This document shows, one piece after another, positions 27,467 to 37,260 of a DNA stretch of 64,000 nucleotides. The notes beneath the pieces are model-generated. The model searched no databases. It worked only from the letters and a program-made list of their open reading frames with translations, and had not been told where the DNA came from. The translations under genes and the position numbers were made by a program. Numbering within the stretch: position 1 is the first letter of the stretch; every line of letters starts with the position of its first letter. Source of the stretch: Gammaproteobacteria bacterium (GTDB lineage: Bacteria > Pseudomonadota > Gammaproteobacteria > Pseudomonadales > Porticoccaceae). Where the stretch lies: assembly GCA_016191205.1 (NCBI GenBank), contig JACPPB010000012.1, positions 146,446 through 210,445 on the forward strand. Direction: 5' to 3'.

Positions 27467-27496
27467 AACGGCCGCCCGGTGCGGCCGTTTTTTTTT
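27467..27496 (+). terminator. Rho-independent terminator after the ETF-QO gene
   Basis: A 9-bp stem (27467-27475 with 27481-27489) and 5-base loop are followed by a run of T residues to 27496 on the plus strand. It lies between two convergent genes and has only a weak T tract on the minus side. Confidence 0.88.
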
Positions 27497-27504
27497 GCGG
27501 GGTG

Positions 27505-28683
27505 TTAGAGCCGCAACTGGCGCGCCGCCAGATCCCGCATGATTTCCTCGGAGCCGCCGCCGATCGCGAACACCCGCACTTCGCGGTAGATGCGCTCCAC
27601 CTTGTTGCCGCGCATGAAGCCGCTGCCACCGTAGATCTGCACCGCTTCGCGGGCACAGAACTCCAGCGTCTCGGTCGCCTGCACCTTGAGCAGGCTGAGC
27701 TCGACCACCGGTACCTGTCCCTGCTGCATCTGCCAGGTGGTCTGCTCCATGAACGCCTGAGTGGCGAGGATGCGCTTGGCCATGTCGGCGATCTTGTGGC
27801 GGATCACCTGATGGTCGAGCAGGCGCTTGCCGAAGGTCTTGCGCTCGCGCGCCCAGGCCACGGCCTCGTCCATGCACACCATGGCGAGCCCCACCGAGGT
27901 GGCGGCAATGCCCAGGCGCTCCATGTTGAAGTTGATCATGATCCCGGAAAAACCCTTGTTCTCGACGCCGATCAGGTTCGTCACCGGCACTTTGCAGTTG
28001 TCGAAATAGAGCGCCGCCGTGTCGGACGCCCACCAGCCCATTTTTTTCAGCTCGGTCTGGGTGAAGCCGGGCGTACCCTTTTCGATCAAAAGCAGGGAGA
28101 TGCCGCCCGCGCCCTCCCCGCCGGTGCGCACCGCGACCGTGTAGAAATCGGCGCGGATACCGCTGGTGATGAAAATCTTGCCGCCATTGACCACATAGTG
28201 ATCGCCCTCGCGGCGCGCCGTGGTTTTCAGATTGGCAACATCCGAGCCCCCGCCGGGTTCGGTGATGGCGAGCGCGGCGATCTTGTCGCCGGCGATCACC
28301 GGGGGAATCACCCGCCGCTTGATCGCGTCATTGGCGAGCGCGAGGATCGGCGGCAGACCGATGGTATGGCTGTTGAGGCTGGCGTACATGCCGCCACCGC
28401 CGGCGCGGGCCTGCTCCAGGGCAGTGACCACCGCCATGAAGGGATCGGCGACCGGGATACCGCCGTATTCCTCGGGATAGCCGAGCTGCAACAGCCCGAT
28501 TGCGGCGGCTTTCTTGTACATCTCGCGGGGAAACACACCGGCCTCTTCCCAGTCATCCACATGGGGCGCGACTTCGGTATCCACGAAACGGCGCAGGGTG
28601 TGGCGCCAGGCTTCGTGGTCGGCGTTGTAGTAGAGCGGCGACAGCGGCAGATCGAACCAGGAAGTGAATTCCCCAAGAGCCAT
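27505..28683 (-). CDS. acyl-CoA dehydrogenase
   Basis: The 392-residue flavoprotein has the family signatures ALAITEPGGGSDVANLKTTA and the C-terminal QIYGGSGFMRGNKVERIYREVR, in which the Glu of YREVR occupies the position used as a catalytic base in some subfamilies. It introduces a trans-2 double bond into an acyl-CoA and passes electrons to ETF. It is the last gene of a minus-strand cluster with hydratases, a DUF35 protein and a thiolase-like protein. In that setting it would act on a steroid-like or branched side-chain acyl-CoA. Actinobacterial side-chain dehydrogenases are often two-subunit; only one is present here. Confidence 0.9.
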   Translation of the reverse strand: MALGEFTSWFDLPLSPLYYNADHEAWRHTLRRFVDTEVAPHVDDWEEAGVFPREMYKKAAAIGLLQLGYPEEYGGIPVADPFMAVVTALEQARAGGGGMYASLNSHTIGLPPILALANDAIKRRVIPPVIAGDKIAALAITEPGGGSDVANLKTTARREGDHYVVNGGKIFITSGIRADFYTVAVRTGGEGAGGISLLLIEKGTPGFTQTELKKMGWWASDTAALYFDNCKVPVTNLIGVENKGFSGIMINFNMERLGIAATSVGLAMVCMDEAVAWARERKTFGKRLLDHQVIRHKIADMAKRILATQAFMEQTTWQMQQGQVPVVELSLLKVQATETLEFCAREAVQIYGGSGFMRGNKVERIYREVRVFAIGGGSEEIMRDLAARQLRL

Positions 28684-28720
28684 GACGGAGTCCTGTGCGT
28701 TGAAGTGTTGCGAGGGCGTG

Positions 28721-29161
28721 TCAGCGCCGCGGCAGTTCCAGGGTGAGCGCCGCGGGCACGCGCGGACCTTCGTCGGTGGCGATGCTGATGGTGATATCCA
28801 CCAGATGGCGGCCGGCGGCGTCCTGGTAGCGCCTGGTCACCAGACCCTCGCCATACATGGTGTCGCCGGCGTAGATCGAGGCCCGCATCTGCATCTGGCG
28901 CTTGCGGATGAAGGTGCCGGGGCCGGCCCAGTCGGTGGCGACGCGGTCGATGAAGCCTTCGATGGCCATGGTGTTCAGGTAGATATTGCGCTGGCCCTGG
29001 GCGCGCGCGTATTCGGGGTCGTGATGGCCAGGAAAATAATCGTTGGTGGCCGCCGCATTCAAAATCACCTTGGCGAAGGGCACGTGCATCGTGACCCTGG
29101 GCAGGACGTCGCCTTCGCTGACGTCGCCCCAATACTTCTGATGCTGTTTCAACTCTGCCAT
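28721..29161 (-). CDS. MaoC-like hot-dog dehydratase subunit
   Basis: A 146-residue MaoC-type protein. The pattern FAKVILNAAATNDYFPGHHDPEYA contains the Asp-His pair (NDYFPGHHDP) expected for (R)-specific enoyl-CoA hydratases. It pairs with the FAS1-like hot-dog protein encoded 3 bp upstream; this resembles the ChsH1-ChsH2 two-chain hydratase of steroid side-chain degradation, in which one chain bears the catalytic residues. Inferred reaction: hydration of the enoyl-CoA made by the downstream acyl-CoA dehydrogenase. Confidence 0.8.
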   Translation of the reverse strand: MAELKQHQKYWGDVSEGDVLPRVTMHVPFAKVILNAAATNDYFPGHHDPEYARAQGQRNIYLNTMAIEGFIDRVATDWAGPGTFIRKRQMQMRASIYAGDTMYGEGLVTRRYQDAAGRHLVDITISIATDEGPRVPAALTLELPRR

Positions 29162-29164
29162 GAC

Positions 29165-29698
29165 TCAGGCCTCGTGGGTCCGGTAGCGGAACAACTGGTT
29201 GGTCTGCAAGGCCACCCGCTCGCCGTCCTGATTGAGGAACTCGGCTTCGGTGGTGAGGAAATGCCCGATCCCGAGCCGGGTGTCCTTCTCTTCGGAAATC
29301 TGCACCAGCCGGTCCTGCACGCTGACCCGGTCGCCCAGATACAGGTGGCAGTCGAACTCGGTGCTGGTCGCCACGTTGATCAGGGTATCCCCCGGCAGCG
29401 GTACCCGCAGCGCCATGATGTAGTGCTTGCGCGCCTTGGTCGGATGCCACTCTAGCGCCATGCACCAAGACAACAGCAGACCCGGCGGCGCGACGATGCC
29501 GCCCCACTGCCGCCGCGCGTAGATTTCGTCCCAGTAGCTTGGATTGGCGTCTTCCACCAGAGCGCAGTAGACCTTGATCGCCTCCCAGGTGACGGAAAAT
29601 TCCGCGACGGTTTTCGCGCCAGCCTGGCCGACCAGTTTCAGGGCATCCGCATAGGTGCCGAATGTCAGCGGAAAGGGTGCTTGGGCTACTGTGGCCAT
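29165..29698 (-). CDS. FAS1-like hot-dog domain protein (hydratase partner subunit)
   Basis: The 177-residue protein starts at MATVAQAPFPLTFG (29698). It has the N-terminal MaoC/FAS1-like dehydratase pattern VYCALVEDANPSYWDE followed by GIVAPPGLLLSW, and the strand LGDRVSVQDRLVQISEEKDTRLG. In ChsH2-type proteins this domain is fused to a C-terminal DUF35 domain; here the DUF35 domain is a separate gene that overlaps this one by 13 bp. It probably lacks catalytic residues itself and forms the acyl-CoA-binding half of a heterodimer with the downstream MaoC protein. Confidence 0.8.
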   Translation of the reverse strand: MATVAQAPFPLTFGTYADALKLVGQAGAKTVAEFSVTWEAIKVYCALVEDANPSYWDEIYARRQWGGIVAPPGLLLSWCMALEWHPTKARKHYIMALRVPLPGDTLINVATSTEFDCHLYLGDRVSVQDRLVQISEEKDTRLGIGHFLTTEAEFLNQDGERVALQTNQLFRYRTHEA

Positions 29699-30135
29699 GG
29701 TCGGGATGTCCTCCTCAGGAACGGAGCGGGTTGAAATTGCGGGATTTTCATTTCGCCACGATCTTCGAAGGTGACCTCGACCGGCATGCCGACGCGGACC
29801 GTGGCTGGATCGCAGTGGAGCACGTTGGCCATCATGCGCGGGCCTTCGGCCAGCTCGATGACGGCGAGGACATAGGGCACGTCGCCTCGATAGGCCGGAA
29901 ACGGCGCTTGATGCACGACGGAGAAGCTGTACACCACGCCCCGCCCGCTTGCATGAACCCAGTCGAGCTCCTGGCCGAGGCACTGTGGACACCAGACGCG
30001 GGGATAGAAAAACACCTTGGCGCAGGCCTTGCAGTGCGGCAACACAAATTGCTCGCGGGTGGCGCTCTGCCAATAGTGCTCGGCGCCCGGGGTCATTTTC
30101 GGCAGCGGCTTGGCGGGAATCGTTGTGTCGTTCAT
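29686..30135 (-). CDS. DUF35 OB-fold zinc-ribbon protein
   Basis: A 149-residue protein with a rubredoxin-like zinc ribbon (LPHCKACAKVFFYPRVWCPQC, four Cys) followed by an OB fold (GVVYSFSVVHQAPFP, VRVGMPVEVTFEDR). DUF35 proteins are obligate partners of thiolase-like enzymes: they bind Ltp2 aldolases or archaeal thiolases and channel acyl-CoA. The thiolase-like gene lies 12 bp upstream, and the hot-dog gene overlaps downstream, which fits a hydratase-aldolase complex. Confidence 0.87.
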   Translation of the reverse strand: MNDTTIPAKPLPKMTPGAEHYWQSATREQFVLPHCKACAKVFFYPRVWCPQCLGQELDWVHASGRGVVYSFSVVHQAPFPAYRGDVPYVLAVIELAEGPRMMANVLHCDPATVRVGMPVEVTFEDRGEMKIPQFQPAPFLRRTSRPWPQ

Positions 30136-30147
30136 GGTCGTGATCCC

Positions 30148-31320
30148 TCAGGACTGGCGGCCGAGAATCAGGGTGGAATGTTCGCTCATCATGCCACCGT
30201 AGGAGTGCACGACGCCGATGTCGGCACGCGGCAACTGGCGGTCGCCGGCGACGCCCATGACCTGGCGCGCGCCCTCGACGATCATCGACAGTCCCGAGGC
30301 GTCACCGGTATGGCCGAACGACAGCAGGCCGCCGTAAGTGTTCACCGGAAAATTGCCGCCGGGCCGCGCTGCGCCGGATGCGAAGAAGGCGCCGCCCTTG
30401 CCGCGCGGACACAGCCCGAGCTCCTCCATGAAGACGAGCGGATTGACGCTGAAGGCATCGTAGATCTGCGCGAATTGCATATCGCCCGGCCCGAGTCCAG
30501 CGCGCTCGTACGCCATGCGCCCTGCCCGCCCGCAGCCGATGTCCTTGAGATCGGCGGCTTGGTGGATGTTGCGATGACTGTGATATTCGCCCATGCCCAG
30601 CAACCAGGCGGGCTGGCGCGCGATGCGTTTGGCGACGCTTTCGTTGGCCACCAGGATCGCGGCGCCACCCTCAAGCGGGATGGAGCAGTCGTAGAGATGA
30701 AAGGGCGTGGCGATCGGACGCGACGCGCGCACCTTGGCCACGGTCAGCGGCTCGGTGCCGTAGGTTGCCGCCTGCGGATTGCGCAATGCCCATTCCCGCG
30801 ACGACACCGCGACTTCGGCAAACTGCTCCGCCGTGGTGCCGAATTCGTACATGTGGCGGGTCGCCACCTGGGCATAGATCGCCGGGATGAAGGTGCCGTA
30901 GGGAAACTCGAAGGCTTCGTGACTCACCATGCGCGCCATCAGCTCGGCGCCACCGGTGCTCACCTTGGGAAACTTGCCGGCGCCGATGCAGAGCACGCTG
31001 TCGGCCAGCCCCTGGCGGATCGCCACCGCTGCCCGCTGTACCATGTAGCCATAGGTGGCGCCGCCGGCATTCATGGTGTCGCCGTAGAGGGGATGGATAC
31101 CCAGTTCTTCGTAGAGCTGCTCGTGCACGAAGATGTCGGCGCTGCCGCCGCCGGCCATGCCCGCCGGGCAGGCGAGCAGGCCTTGGATATCTCCGGGCTT
31201 CAGGTGCCACTCAGCCAGCAACTGGCGCACCACTTCAATGTAGAGCGCGTGGCCGTCCTTGTCCGGATAACGCGCGGGCTTCATTTCCGATACTGCTGCA
31301 ATGGCAACCGCGCCCGTCAT
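30148..31320 (-). CDS. thiolase-fold protein lacking catalytic Cys; probable Ltp2-type retro-aldolase
   Basis: The 390-residue protein has the full thiolase fold, but the usual nucleophile motif is replaced by TMNAGGATYGYM (about 82-93), with no Cys. The third motif reads HSYGGMMSEHS, also without Cys. The His of SFGHTGDASG is kept. That pattern is typical of Ltp-type aldolases, which cleave a 3-hydroxyacyl-CoA side chain and need a DUF35 partner. Such a partner is encoded 12 bp downstream. I infer retro-aldol removal of a short acyl-CoA (propionyl- or acetyl-CoA) from a steroid or similar side chain. A non-enzymatic or different thiolase-fold role is the alternative. Confidence 0.75.
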   Translation of the reverse strand: MTGAVAIAAVSEMKPARYPDKDGHALYIEVVRQLLAEWHLKPGDIQGLLACPAGMAGGGSADIFVHEQLYEELGIHPLYGDTMNAGGATYGYMVQRAAVAIRQGLADSVLCIGAGKFPKVSTGGAELMARMVSHEAFEFPYGTFIPAIYAQVATRHMYEFGTTAEQFAEVAVSSREWALRNPQAATYGTEPLTVAKVRASRPIATPFHLYDCSIPLEGGAAILVANESVAKRIARQPAWLLGMGEYHSHRNIHQAADLKDIGCGRAGRMAYERAGLGPGDMQFAQIYDAFSVNPLVFMEELGLCPRGKGGAFFASGAARPGGNFPVNTYGGLLSFGHTGDASGLSMIVEGARQVMGVAGDRQLPRADIGVVHSYGGMMSEHSTLILGRQS

Positions 31321-31472
31321 GATCCCCCCGTAGCCATCTGAAGCAATAAGTTGTTGTTAGCCGCCTGCGCCGCAGCCGCGGACGATACCACGCGCGCCCG
31401 CGCTCGCTTCGCAGCCGGGACAAGGCTGCGCGCGACTCGCGGGTTCTGGTCGCTCCGCAGCGGTGCGAACGC

Positions 31473-32657
31473 TCAGATCACCCGGCGCGCCCGCAATGCC
31501 GCAATGTCCTCGGGGCTGTAGCCAATTTCCGCCATGATGGCGTCGGTGTGTTCGCCCAGCGTCGGGGGGCGGCGCGTGACGCGCCCCGGCGTTTCGGAAA
31601 GGACCACGGGCGTACCCACCACCGGCGCCGCCCTGGGCAGCCCCGGGTAATCGATCGGATTCAGGATGCCCATCGCCTGAACGTGAGGGTCATCGTGCGC
31701 CTGCTGCGGCGACAGCACCGGCCCGGCGGGAACCCGCGCCTCTTCCAGCGCCAGCAGGGCGTCCGCCGTGCTGCGCTCGGCGCACCAGGCGCCGGCGCGC
31801 TCGCTGATGAGCTGGCTGTTGCGACCGCGCTCGGCATCGGTGGCAAAGCGGGCATCGCCGATCCAGGCGTCGGCGCCCACCAGCCGCGCCCAGCGCTCGA
31901 ACAGGGGTTGCCCCACCACCTGGATGATGATGGCGCCATCGCGGGTCTTGAAGATGTCGGCGGGCGCCGCGTTTTGCGCCCGGTTGCCGGTGCCGACCCG
32001 ATCCACGCCGAGCAGAATCTGCTCGATCATCGCGCCATTGGCGTAGGCGAGCGCGGTGCGCAGCAGCGCGCCCTCGACGATCTGGCCGAGCCCGGTTTTC
32101 TGACGTGCGATCAGCGCCGCCAGAGTGCCGAGCGCCGCCGAAGTGGCGGTACCGTAATCGGCATAGGGTGCGAAGGATTTCATCGGCTGTCCGGGAAAAC
32201 CGCCGATGTAGCTCGCTCCCGACATCACCTGGGCGATGCCGTCGAAGCCCACCCGTTCGCTGTAGGGACCGACCGACCCGAAGGTCGAGATCATGGTGAG
32301 GATGATGTCTTCCTTGATGGGCTTGAGGGACTCGTAGTCGATGCCCATTTCCACCAGTGTCGGATGCGGCAGATTGGCCACCACCACGTCGGCGGTGCGG
32401 ACCAGGCGTTTCACCACCTCGCGACCTTCCGGTTTGGTGGGATTGAGCGTCATGCCGCGCTTGTTGCAGTTCATCTGGAAAAACAGCGCGCCCTGCCCGT
32501 CGTCGGTCACCGGCGTGGTGTAGCGGTCTTCACTGCCGCCCAGCTTTTCGATGCGAATAACATCGGCGCCGAAATGCGCCAGCAACTCGGCGCAGTAGTG
32601 TCCGGCGATATAGCGCCCGAAATCCAGTACCCGTATGCCTTCCAGTACAGCCGTCAT
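31473..32657 (-). CDS. CaiB/BaiF family (family III) CoA transferase
   Basis: The 394-residue protein has the family opening LEGIRVLDFGRYIAGHYCAELLAHFGADVIRIE and the large/small domain pattern of family III transferases (GVDRVGTGNRAQNAAPADIFKTRDG). Such enzymes move CoA between carboxylic acids, often to activate or recycle a catabolic substrate. In the alignment GLGQIVEGALLRTALA the position of the catalytic Asp of formyl-CoA transferase is Arg, so activity or mechanism may differ. It lies 152 bp upstream of the thiolase-like gene on the same strand and probably heads the catabolic cluster. Confidence 0.87.
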   Translation of the reverse strand: MTAVLEGIRVLDFGRYIAGHYCAELLAHFGADVIRIEKLGGSEDRYTTPVTDDGQGALFFQMNCNKRGMTLNPTKPEGREVVKRLVRTADVVVANLPHPTLVEMGIDYESLKPIKEDIILTMISTFGSVGPYSERVGFDGIAQVMSGASYIGGFPGQPMKSFAPYADYGTATSAALGTLAALIARQKTGLGQIVEGALLRTALAYANGAMIEQILLGVDRVGTGNRAQNAAPADIFKTRDGAIIIQVVGQPLFERWARLVGADAWIGDARFATDAERGRNSQLISERAGAWCAERSTADALLALEEARVPAGPVLSPQQAHDDPHVQAMGILNPIDYPGLPRAAPVVGTPVVLSETPGRVTRRPPTLGEHTDAIMAEIGYSPEDIAALRARRVI

Positions 32658-32721
32658 GGCGCGCCACCCTGATCAATTGTCAGGGCGGGAGTATAAGACC
32701 TGGTAGCGGAAACCTGCGCGA

Positions 32722-32752
32722 TTGCCCGTGCGGCGGTGCGCCGCACGGGCAA
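32722..32752. other. strong perfect hairpin without T tract
   Basis: A 14-bp perfect stem (32722-32735 with 32739-32752) and 3-base loop lie just past the nfuA stop. Neither strand carries a T run after it. It may stabilise the nfuA 3' end or act with Rho; this is inference. Confidence 0.6.
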
Positions 32753-32765
32753 ATTACGCGGCGGA

Positions 32766-33350
32766 TCATTTGTAGAACGCGTGGCTGGTATCGGTGTGAT
32801 CGGTAACGTCGCGGACGCCGGACAGCTCCGGAATTCTGGACATCAGGGTTTTCTCGACACCTTCCTTGAGCGTGACATCCACCATGCCGCAGCCCTGGCA
32901 GCCGCCGCCGAACTGGAGCACGGCGACGTTATCGACGATGTCCTCCAGGCTCACCTGACCGCCGTGGGCGGCGAGCCCCGGATTCACTTCGTTGTAGAGC
33001 ACATAGTTGATCTTGTCTTCGAGGGGGCTGTCGTCGCCGATGCGCGGCATGCGCGAGTTGGGCGCCCGGATCGTCAGCTGACCGCCCATGCGATCTTCGG
33101 CGTAATCGACCTTGGCATCTTCCAGGAACGGCAAGCTGCGCTTTTCCACATGCGCGCGCAGGCCATCCAGTTCCAGGATCTGGTCGTCCGGCTGCTCCTC
33201 GCCGGGGCGGCAATAGGCGATGCAGGTCTCCGCCTTGGGCGTGCCCGGATCGGCGACGAACAGGCGAATCGCGATGCCTTCGCAGTTCTGCTTGGCGAGC
33301 AAGCCGGCGAGGTAAACCTGTGCTGAAGGGGTGATTTCGATCTGGGCCAT
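32766..33350 (-). CDS. nfuA: Fe-S cluster carrier protein NfuA
   Basis: The 194-residue protein starts at [18 protein letters not shown] (33350). It has an N-terminal degenerate A-type domain (about 1-95) and a C-terminal Nfu domain with the cluster-binding CxxC in [18 protein letters not shown]. It carries a 4Fe-4S cluster to client enzymes and helps under oxidative or iron stress. The length and two-domain layout are the usual gammaproteobacterial ones. It is transcribed away from metH. Confidence 0.95.
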   Translation of the reverse strand: MAQIEITPSAQVYLAGLLAKQNCEGIAIRLFVADPGTPKAETCIAYCRPGEEQPDDQILELDGLRAHVEKRSLPFLEDAKVDYAEDRMGGQLTIRAPNSRMPRIGDDSPLEDKINYVLYNEVNPGLAAHGGQVSLEDIVDNVAVLQFGGGCQGCGMVDVTLKEGVEKTLMSRIPELSGVRDVTDHTDTSHAFYK

Positions 33351-33377
33351 GCCGGTACTCCGCGGGAGCCTGGGTGC

Positions 33378-33410
33378 AGCTACCAAAAGTTAAGCTACCA
33401 AATTGGTAAC
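33378..33410 (-). promoter_or_regulatory. repeated/palindromic candidate operator upstream of nfuA
   Basis: The 10-mer AGCTACCAAA occurs at 33378-33387 and again at 33393-33402, 15 bp apart. The second copy is half of a near-perfect palindrome (GCTACCAA-A-TTGGTAAC, 33394-33410, one mismatch). It lies 28-60 bp upstream of the nfuA start, in the nfuA-metH divergent region. No regulator is identified. Confidence 0.4.
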
Positions 33411-33528
33411 CTACTCTAACAGAAGCGGGCCTCCAGGCTCAACGCATCCGCCATGGGCAACACCCGCCAAACCGGGGAAGAAGCGGCATTTGCTACACTG
33501 CGCGCCCCTCCAAGCCTGATCGCGATCC

Positions 33529-36500
33529 ATGCCAGCAGACCGCAGCCAACGTATCTCGGCCCTGCACAGTGCAGCGCGGGAACGCATTCTCATGCTCGAC
33601 GGTGCGATGGGCACCATGATTCAGCAACACCACCTGCAGGAGGCCGATTTTCGCGGGGAACGCTTCGCCGACTGGCCGCAACCGCTGGGCGGCAACAACG
33701 ATCTGCTGGTACTGACGCAGCCCGACATCATCCGCGCCATTCACAGGGCCTATCTCGACGCCGGCGCGGACATCATCGAGACCAACACGTTCAACTCCAC
33801 CGCGCCGTCCCAGGCCGACTACGGGGCACAGGCCCTGGTGCCCGAACTCAATCTGGCGGCCGCGCGCATCGCCCGGGAAGCCGCCGATGCCATGACCGCG
33901 CTGACGCCGAAGCGCCCGCGCTGGGTCGCCGGCGTGCTCGGCCCCACCAGCCGCACCGCGTCCATATCGCCCGATGTCAACGACCCGGCGGCGCGCAATA
34001 CCAGTTTCGATGAACTCGCCGCCGCCTACCGGGAAGCGACGCGGGCGCTGATGGAAGGCGGCGTCGATATCATCATGATCGAAACCATCTTCGATACGCT
34101 GAACGCCAAAGCCGCGATCTTCGCGGTTGGGGACGTGTATCGCGAGCTGGGCGTCGAACTGCCGCTGATGATCTCCGGCACCATCACCGACGCCAGCGGC
34201 CGCACCTTGTCGGGCCAGACCGCGGAAGCCTTCTGGATCAGCGTCGCCCATGCGCGACCCTTCGCCATCGGCCTCAACTGCGCGCTGGGCGCCCAACAAT
34301 TGCGTCCCCATGTGGAAGCGCTGGCGAAGCTCTGCCCCACCCTGGTCTCCGCCCACCCCAATGCCGGGCTGCCCAACGCCTTTGGCGAATACGACGAAAC
34401 CGCGGCGGAAACCGCCGCCATCCTGGCCGAGTTCGCCGCCAGCGGCCTGATCAACATCGTCGGCGGTTGTTGCGGCACCACGCCCGAACATATCCGCGCC
34501 ATTAGCGATGCGGTTACCCGCCAGCCACCCCGGCCCGTACCGGCACCCCGGGATGCCTGTTATCTGGCGGGGCTGGAGCCCTTTGTCATTGATGCGAATT
34601 CGCTGTTCGTCAACGTGGGCGAACGCTGCAACATCACCGGTTCGGCGCGCTTCAAGCGCCTGATCACCTCCGGCGACTACACCGCCGCGCTCGCCGTGGC
34701 GCTGGATCAGGTCGAAAACGGCGCCCAGATCATCGACATCAACATGGACGAGGGCATGCTGGATTCGGTCGCCGCGATGTCGACCTTCCTGCGGCTGATC
34801 GCATCGGAGCCCGATATTTCCCGGGTGCCGATCATGGTGGACTCGTCCAAATGGGAGGTGATCGAGGCCGGGCTCAAGCAGATCCAGGGCAAACCCCTGG
34901 TCAATTCCATCAGCCTCAAGGAAGGCGAGGAAGCCTTCATTCGCCAGGCCCAACTCTGCCAGCGCCTGGGCGCGGCGGTGGTGGTAATGGCCTTCGACGA
35001 GGACGGCCAGGCCGATACCCTGGCGCGCCGTATCGCCATTTGCACGCGCTGCCACGAGATTCTGGTTGACCGTCTCGGCTTTGCACCCCACGACATCGTG
35101 TTCGATCCCAATGTGTTCGCGGTGGCGACGGGGCTCGACGAGCACAATCACTATGCGGTGGATTTCATCGAGGCGGCGCGCTGGATCCGCGCGAACCTGC
35201 CGGGCTGCGGGATCTCCGGCGGCGTCAGCAACGTCTCGTTTTCCTTTCGCGGCAATGACCCGGTGCGGGAAGCGATCCATTCGGTATTCCTCTACCACGC
35301 CATCTCCGCCGGGATGAGCATGGGCATCGTCAACGCCGGCCAGCTCGCGGTTTACGATGATCTGCCCGCCGAACTGCGCGCTGCCGTCGAAGACGTGATT
35401 CTCGACCGCAACCCGCGCGCTACCGAAAACCTGCTTGCCATCGCGCAGAAATACCGCGGTGACGGCAGCGCGCCCGAGGCCCGCGAAGACCCCGCCTGGC
35501 GCGAATGGCCGGTCAACCAGCGGCTCGCGCACGCGCTGGTCAAGGGCATCACGGTGTATATCGAGGAAGATACCGAAGCCGCGCGGCGCGCAGCCGTGCG
35601 GCCCCTGGATGTGATCGAAGGTCCGCTCATGGATGGCATGAACGTGGTCGGCGACCTGTTCGGCGCCGGCAAGATGTTCCTGCCCCAGGTGGTCAAGTCC
35701 GCGCGCGTCATGAAACAGGCTGTGGCCTATTTGCAGCCCTATCTGGAAGCTGCCAAGTCGGAGGCGGCGCGGGCCAACGGTCGGGTGCTGATGGCCACCG
35801 TCAAGGGCGATGTCCACGACATCGGCAAGAACATCGTGGGCGTGGTGTTGCAATGCAACAACTACGAGGTGATCGACCTGGGCGTGATGGTGCCGGCGGA
35901 GCGGATTCTGGAAACCGCGCGGGAGCGTAAGGTGGACATCATCGGCCTGTCGGGGCTGATCACGCCGTCCCTGGACGAAATGGTCCATGTCGCGGCCGAA
36001 ATGGAGCGTCAGGGCATGAACCTGCCGCTGCTGATCGGCGGCGCCACCACCTCCAAGGCCCACACCGCCGTGCGCATCGAGCCGCGCTATCAACGCGGTC
36101 CCACGGTGTATGTGCCGGATGCCTCGCGCGCGGTCGGCGTGGTGTCGCAGCTTTTGAGTCCGGAACAAAACGCCGACTACTGCGCCGGCATCCGCCGCGA
36201 GTATGTCGAGGTCCGCGAGCGCACCGGTGCGCGCCGCCCGCGCCCCACCCTGCCCTATGCCACCGCCGTGGCGCGCGGGCTCAAGCTGGACTGGGCGCAC
36301 TACCAGCCGCCGCGACCGGCCCGGCTCGGCGTCCAGGTGTTCACCGACTATCCCCTCGCGGAGTTGCTGGACACCATCGACTGGACGCCCTTTTTCATCA
36401 CCTGGGATCTGGTCGGGAAGTATCCGAAGATTTTCGACGGTGCCGTGGTCGGCACCCAGGCGCGCGAGCTGTTTGCCGACGCCAAGACAATCCTGGCGAA

Positions 36501-37233
36501 GCTGATCGCGGATGGACGCCTGCGGGCCAATGGCGTGATCGGGCTGTGGCCCGCCAATCGCGTCGGCGCCGACGACATCGCCGTCTATGCCGATGAATCC
36601 CGCGCGCGAACCCTGGCGACCCTGCACCACATTCGCCAGCAGTCAGTCCCCAATACCGACGCCGACCCGCTGCTGTCGCTGGCGGACTTCATCGCCCCGC
36701 TGGAGAGCGGCGTCACCGACTATATCGGCGCCTTCGCGGTCACCACCGGAATCAACGCCGACGCCATCGCGGCCGAATACCAGGCCGCGGGCGACGACTA
36801 CAACGCCATCATGGTCAAGGCGCTGGCCGACCGCCTCGCGGAGTCCTTCGCCGAGCACCTGCACCGCCGCGTGCGGCGCGAATTCTGGGGCTATGCCGCC
36901 GATGAACAACTGGACAACGAAGCCCTGATCCGCGAAAGCTACCGGGGCATCCGGCCCGCGCCGGGCTATCCGGCGTGTCCGGATCACACCGAGAAGCGCG
37001 CACTGTTTGCGCTGCTCGATGCGCAAAGGAACACCGGCATCCAGCTCACCGAAAGCTGGGCGATGCACCCGGCGGCGGCGGTCAGCGGCTGGTATTTCTC
37101 GCATCCCGATGCACGCTACTTCAACGCGGGCAAATTGCAGCGCGATCAGGCCGAGGATCTGGCGCGGCGCAAGGGCGTCACGCTGGCGGAACTGGAGCGG
37201 GAGTTGAATGCGGTGCTGGGTTACGATCCCTGA
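33529..37233 (+). CDS. metH: cobalamin-dependent methionine synthase
   Basis: The 1234-residue protein has all four MetH modules in order. The homocysteine domain has zinc ligands in GLNCALGA (about 250) and GGCCGTTP (about 310). The methyltetrahydrofolate domain includes [14 protein letters not shown]. The cobalamin domain has the DVHDIGKN base-off ligand motif at about 760. The C-terminal AdoMet activation domain is at about 920-1234. It transfers a methyl group from 5-methyl-THF to homocysteine in the cytoplasm. TACACT at 33494-33499 is a possible -10 box. No cobalamin riboswitch is visible in the 178-bp leader. The DUF2970 gene follows 27 bp downstream. Confidence 0.97.
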   Translation: MPADRSQRISALHSAARERILMLDGAMGTMIQQHHLQEADFRGERFADWPQPLGGNNDLLVLTQPDIIRAIHRAYLDAGADIIETNTFNSTAPSQADYGAQALVPELNLAAARIAREAADAMTALTPKRPRWVAGVLGPTSRTASISPDVNDPAARNTSFDELAAAYREATRALMEGGVDIIMIETIFDTLNAKAAIFAVGDVYRELGVELPLMISGTITDASGRTLSGQTAEAFWISVAHARPFAIGLNCALGAQQLRPHVEALAKLCPTLVSAHPNAGLPNAFGEYDETAAETAAILAEFAASGLINIVGGCCGTTPEHIRAISDAVTRQPPRPVPAPRDACYLAGLEPFVIDANSLFVNVGERCNITGSARFKRLITSGDYTAALAVALDQVENGAQIIDINMDEGMLDSVAAMSTFLRLIASEPDISRVPIMVDSSKWEVIEAGLKQIQGKPLVNSISLKEGEEAFIRQAQLCQRLGAAVVVMAFDEDGQADTLARRIAICTRCHEILVDRLGFAPHDIVFDPNVFAVATGLDEHNHYAVDFIEAARWIRANLPGCGISGGVSNVSFSFRGNDPVREAIHSVFLYHAISAGMSMGIVNAGQLAVYDDLPAELRAAVEDVILDRNPRATENLLAIAQKYRGDGSAPEAREDPAWREWPVNQRLAHALVKGITVYIEEDTEAARRAAVRPLDVIEGPLMDGMNVVGDLFGAGKMFLPQVVKSARVMKQAVAYLQPYLEAAKSEAARANGRVLMATVKGDVHDIGKNIVGVVLQCNNYEVIDLGVMVPAERILETARERKVDIIGLSGLITPSLDEMVHVAAEMERQGMNLPLLIGGATTSKAHTAVRIEPRYQRGPTVYVPDASRAVGVVSQLLSPEQNADYCAGIRREYVEVRERTGARRPRPTLPYATAVARGLKLDWAHYQPPRPARLGVQVFTDYPLAELLDTIDWTPFFITWDLVGKYPKIFDGAVVGTQARELFADAKTILAKLIADGRLRANGVIGLWPANRVGADDIAVYADESRARTLATLHHIRQQSVPNTDADPLLSLADFIAPLESGVTDYIGAFAVTTGINADAIAAEYQAAGDDYNAIMVKALADRLAESFAEHLHRRVRREFWGYAADEQLDNEALIRESYRGIRPAPGYPACPDHTEKRALFALLDAQRNTGIQLTESWAMHPAAAVSGWYFSHPDARYFNAGKLQRDQAEDLARRKGVTLAELERELNAVLGYDP

Positions 37234-37260
37234 CCGATCGGCAAGTAACAGGAGGAAGCC

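Noticed and set aside
33493-36630. Minus-strand frame of 1045 codons
   Set aside because: It lies entirely opposite metH, whose domains and motifs are complete; high GC leaves the antisense frame open by chance.
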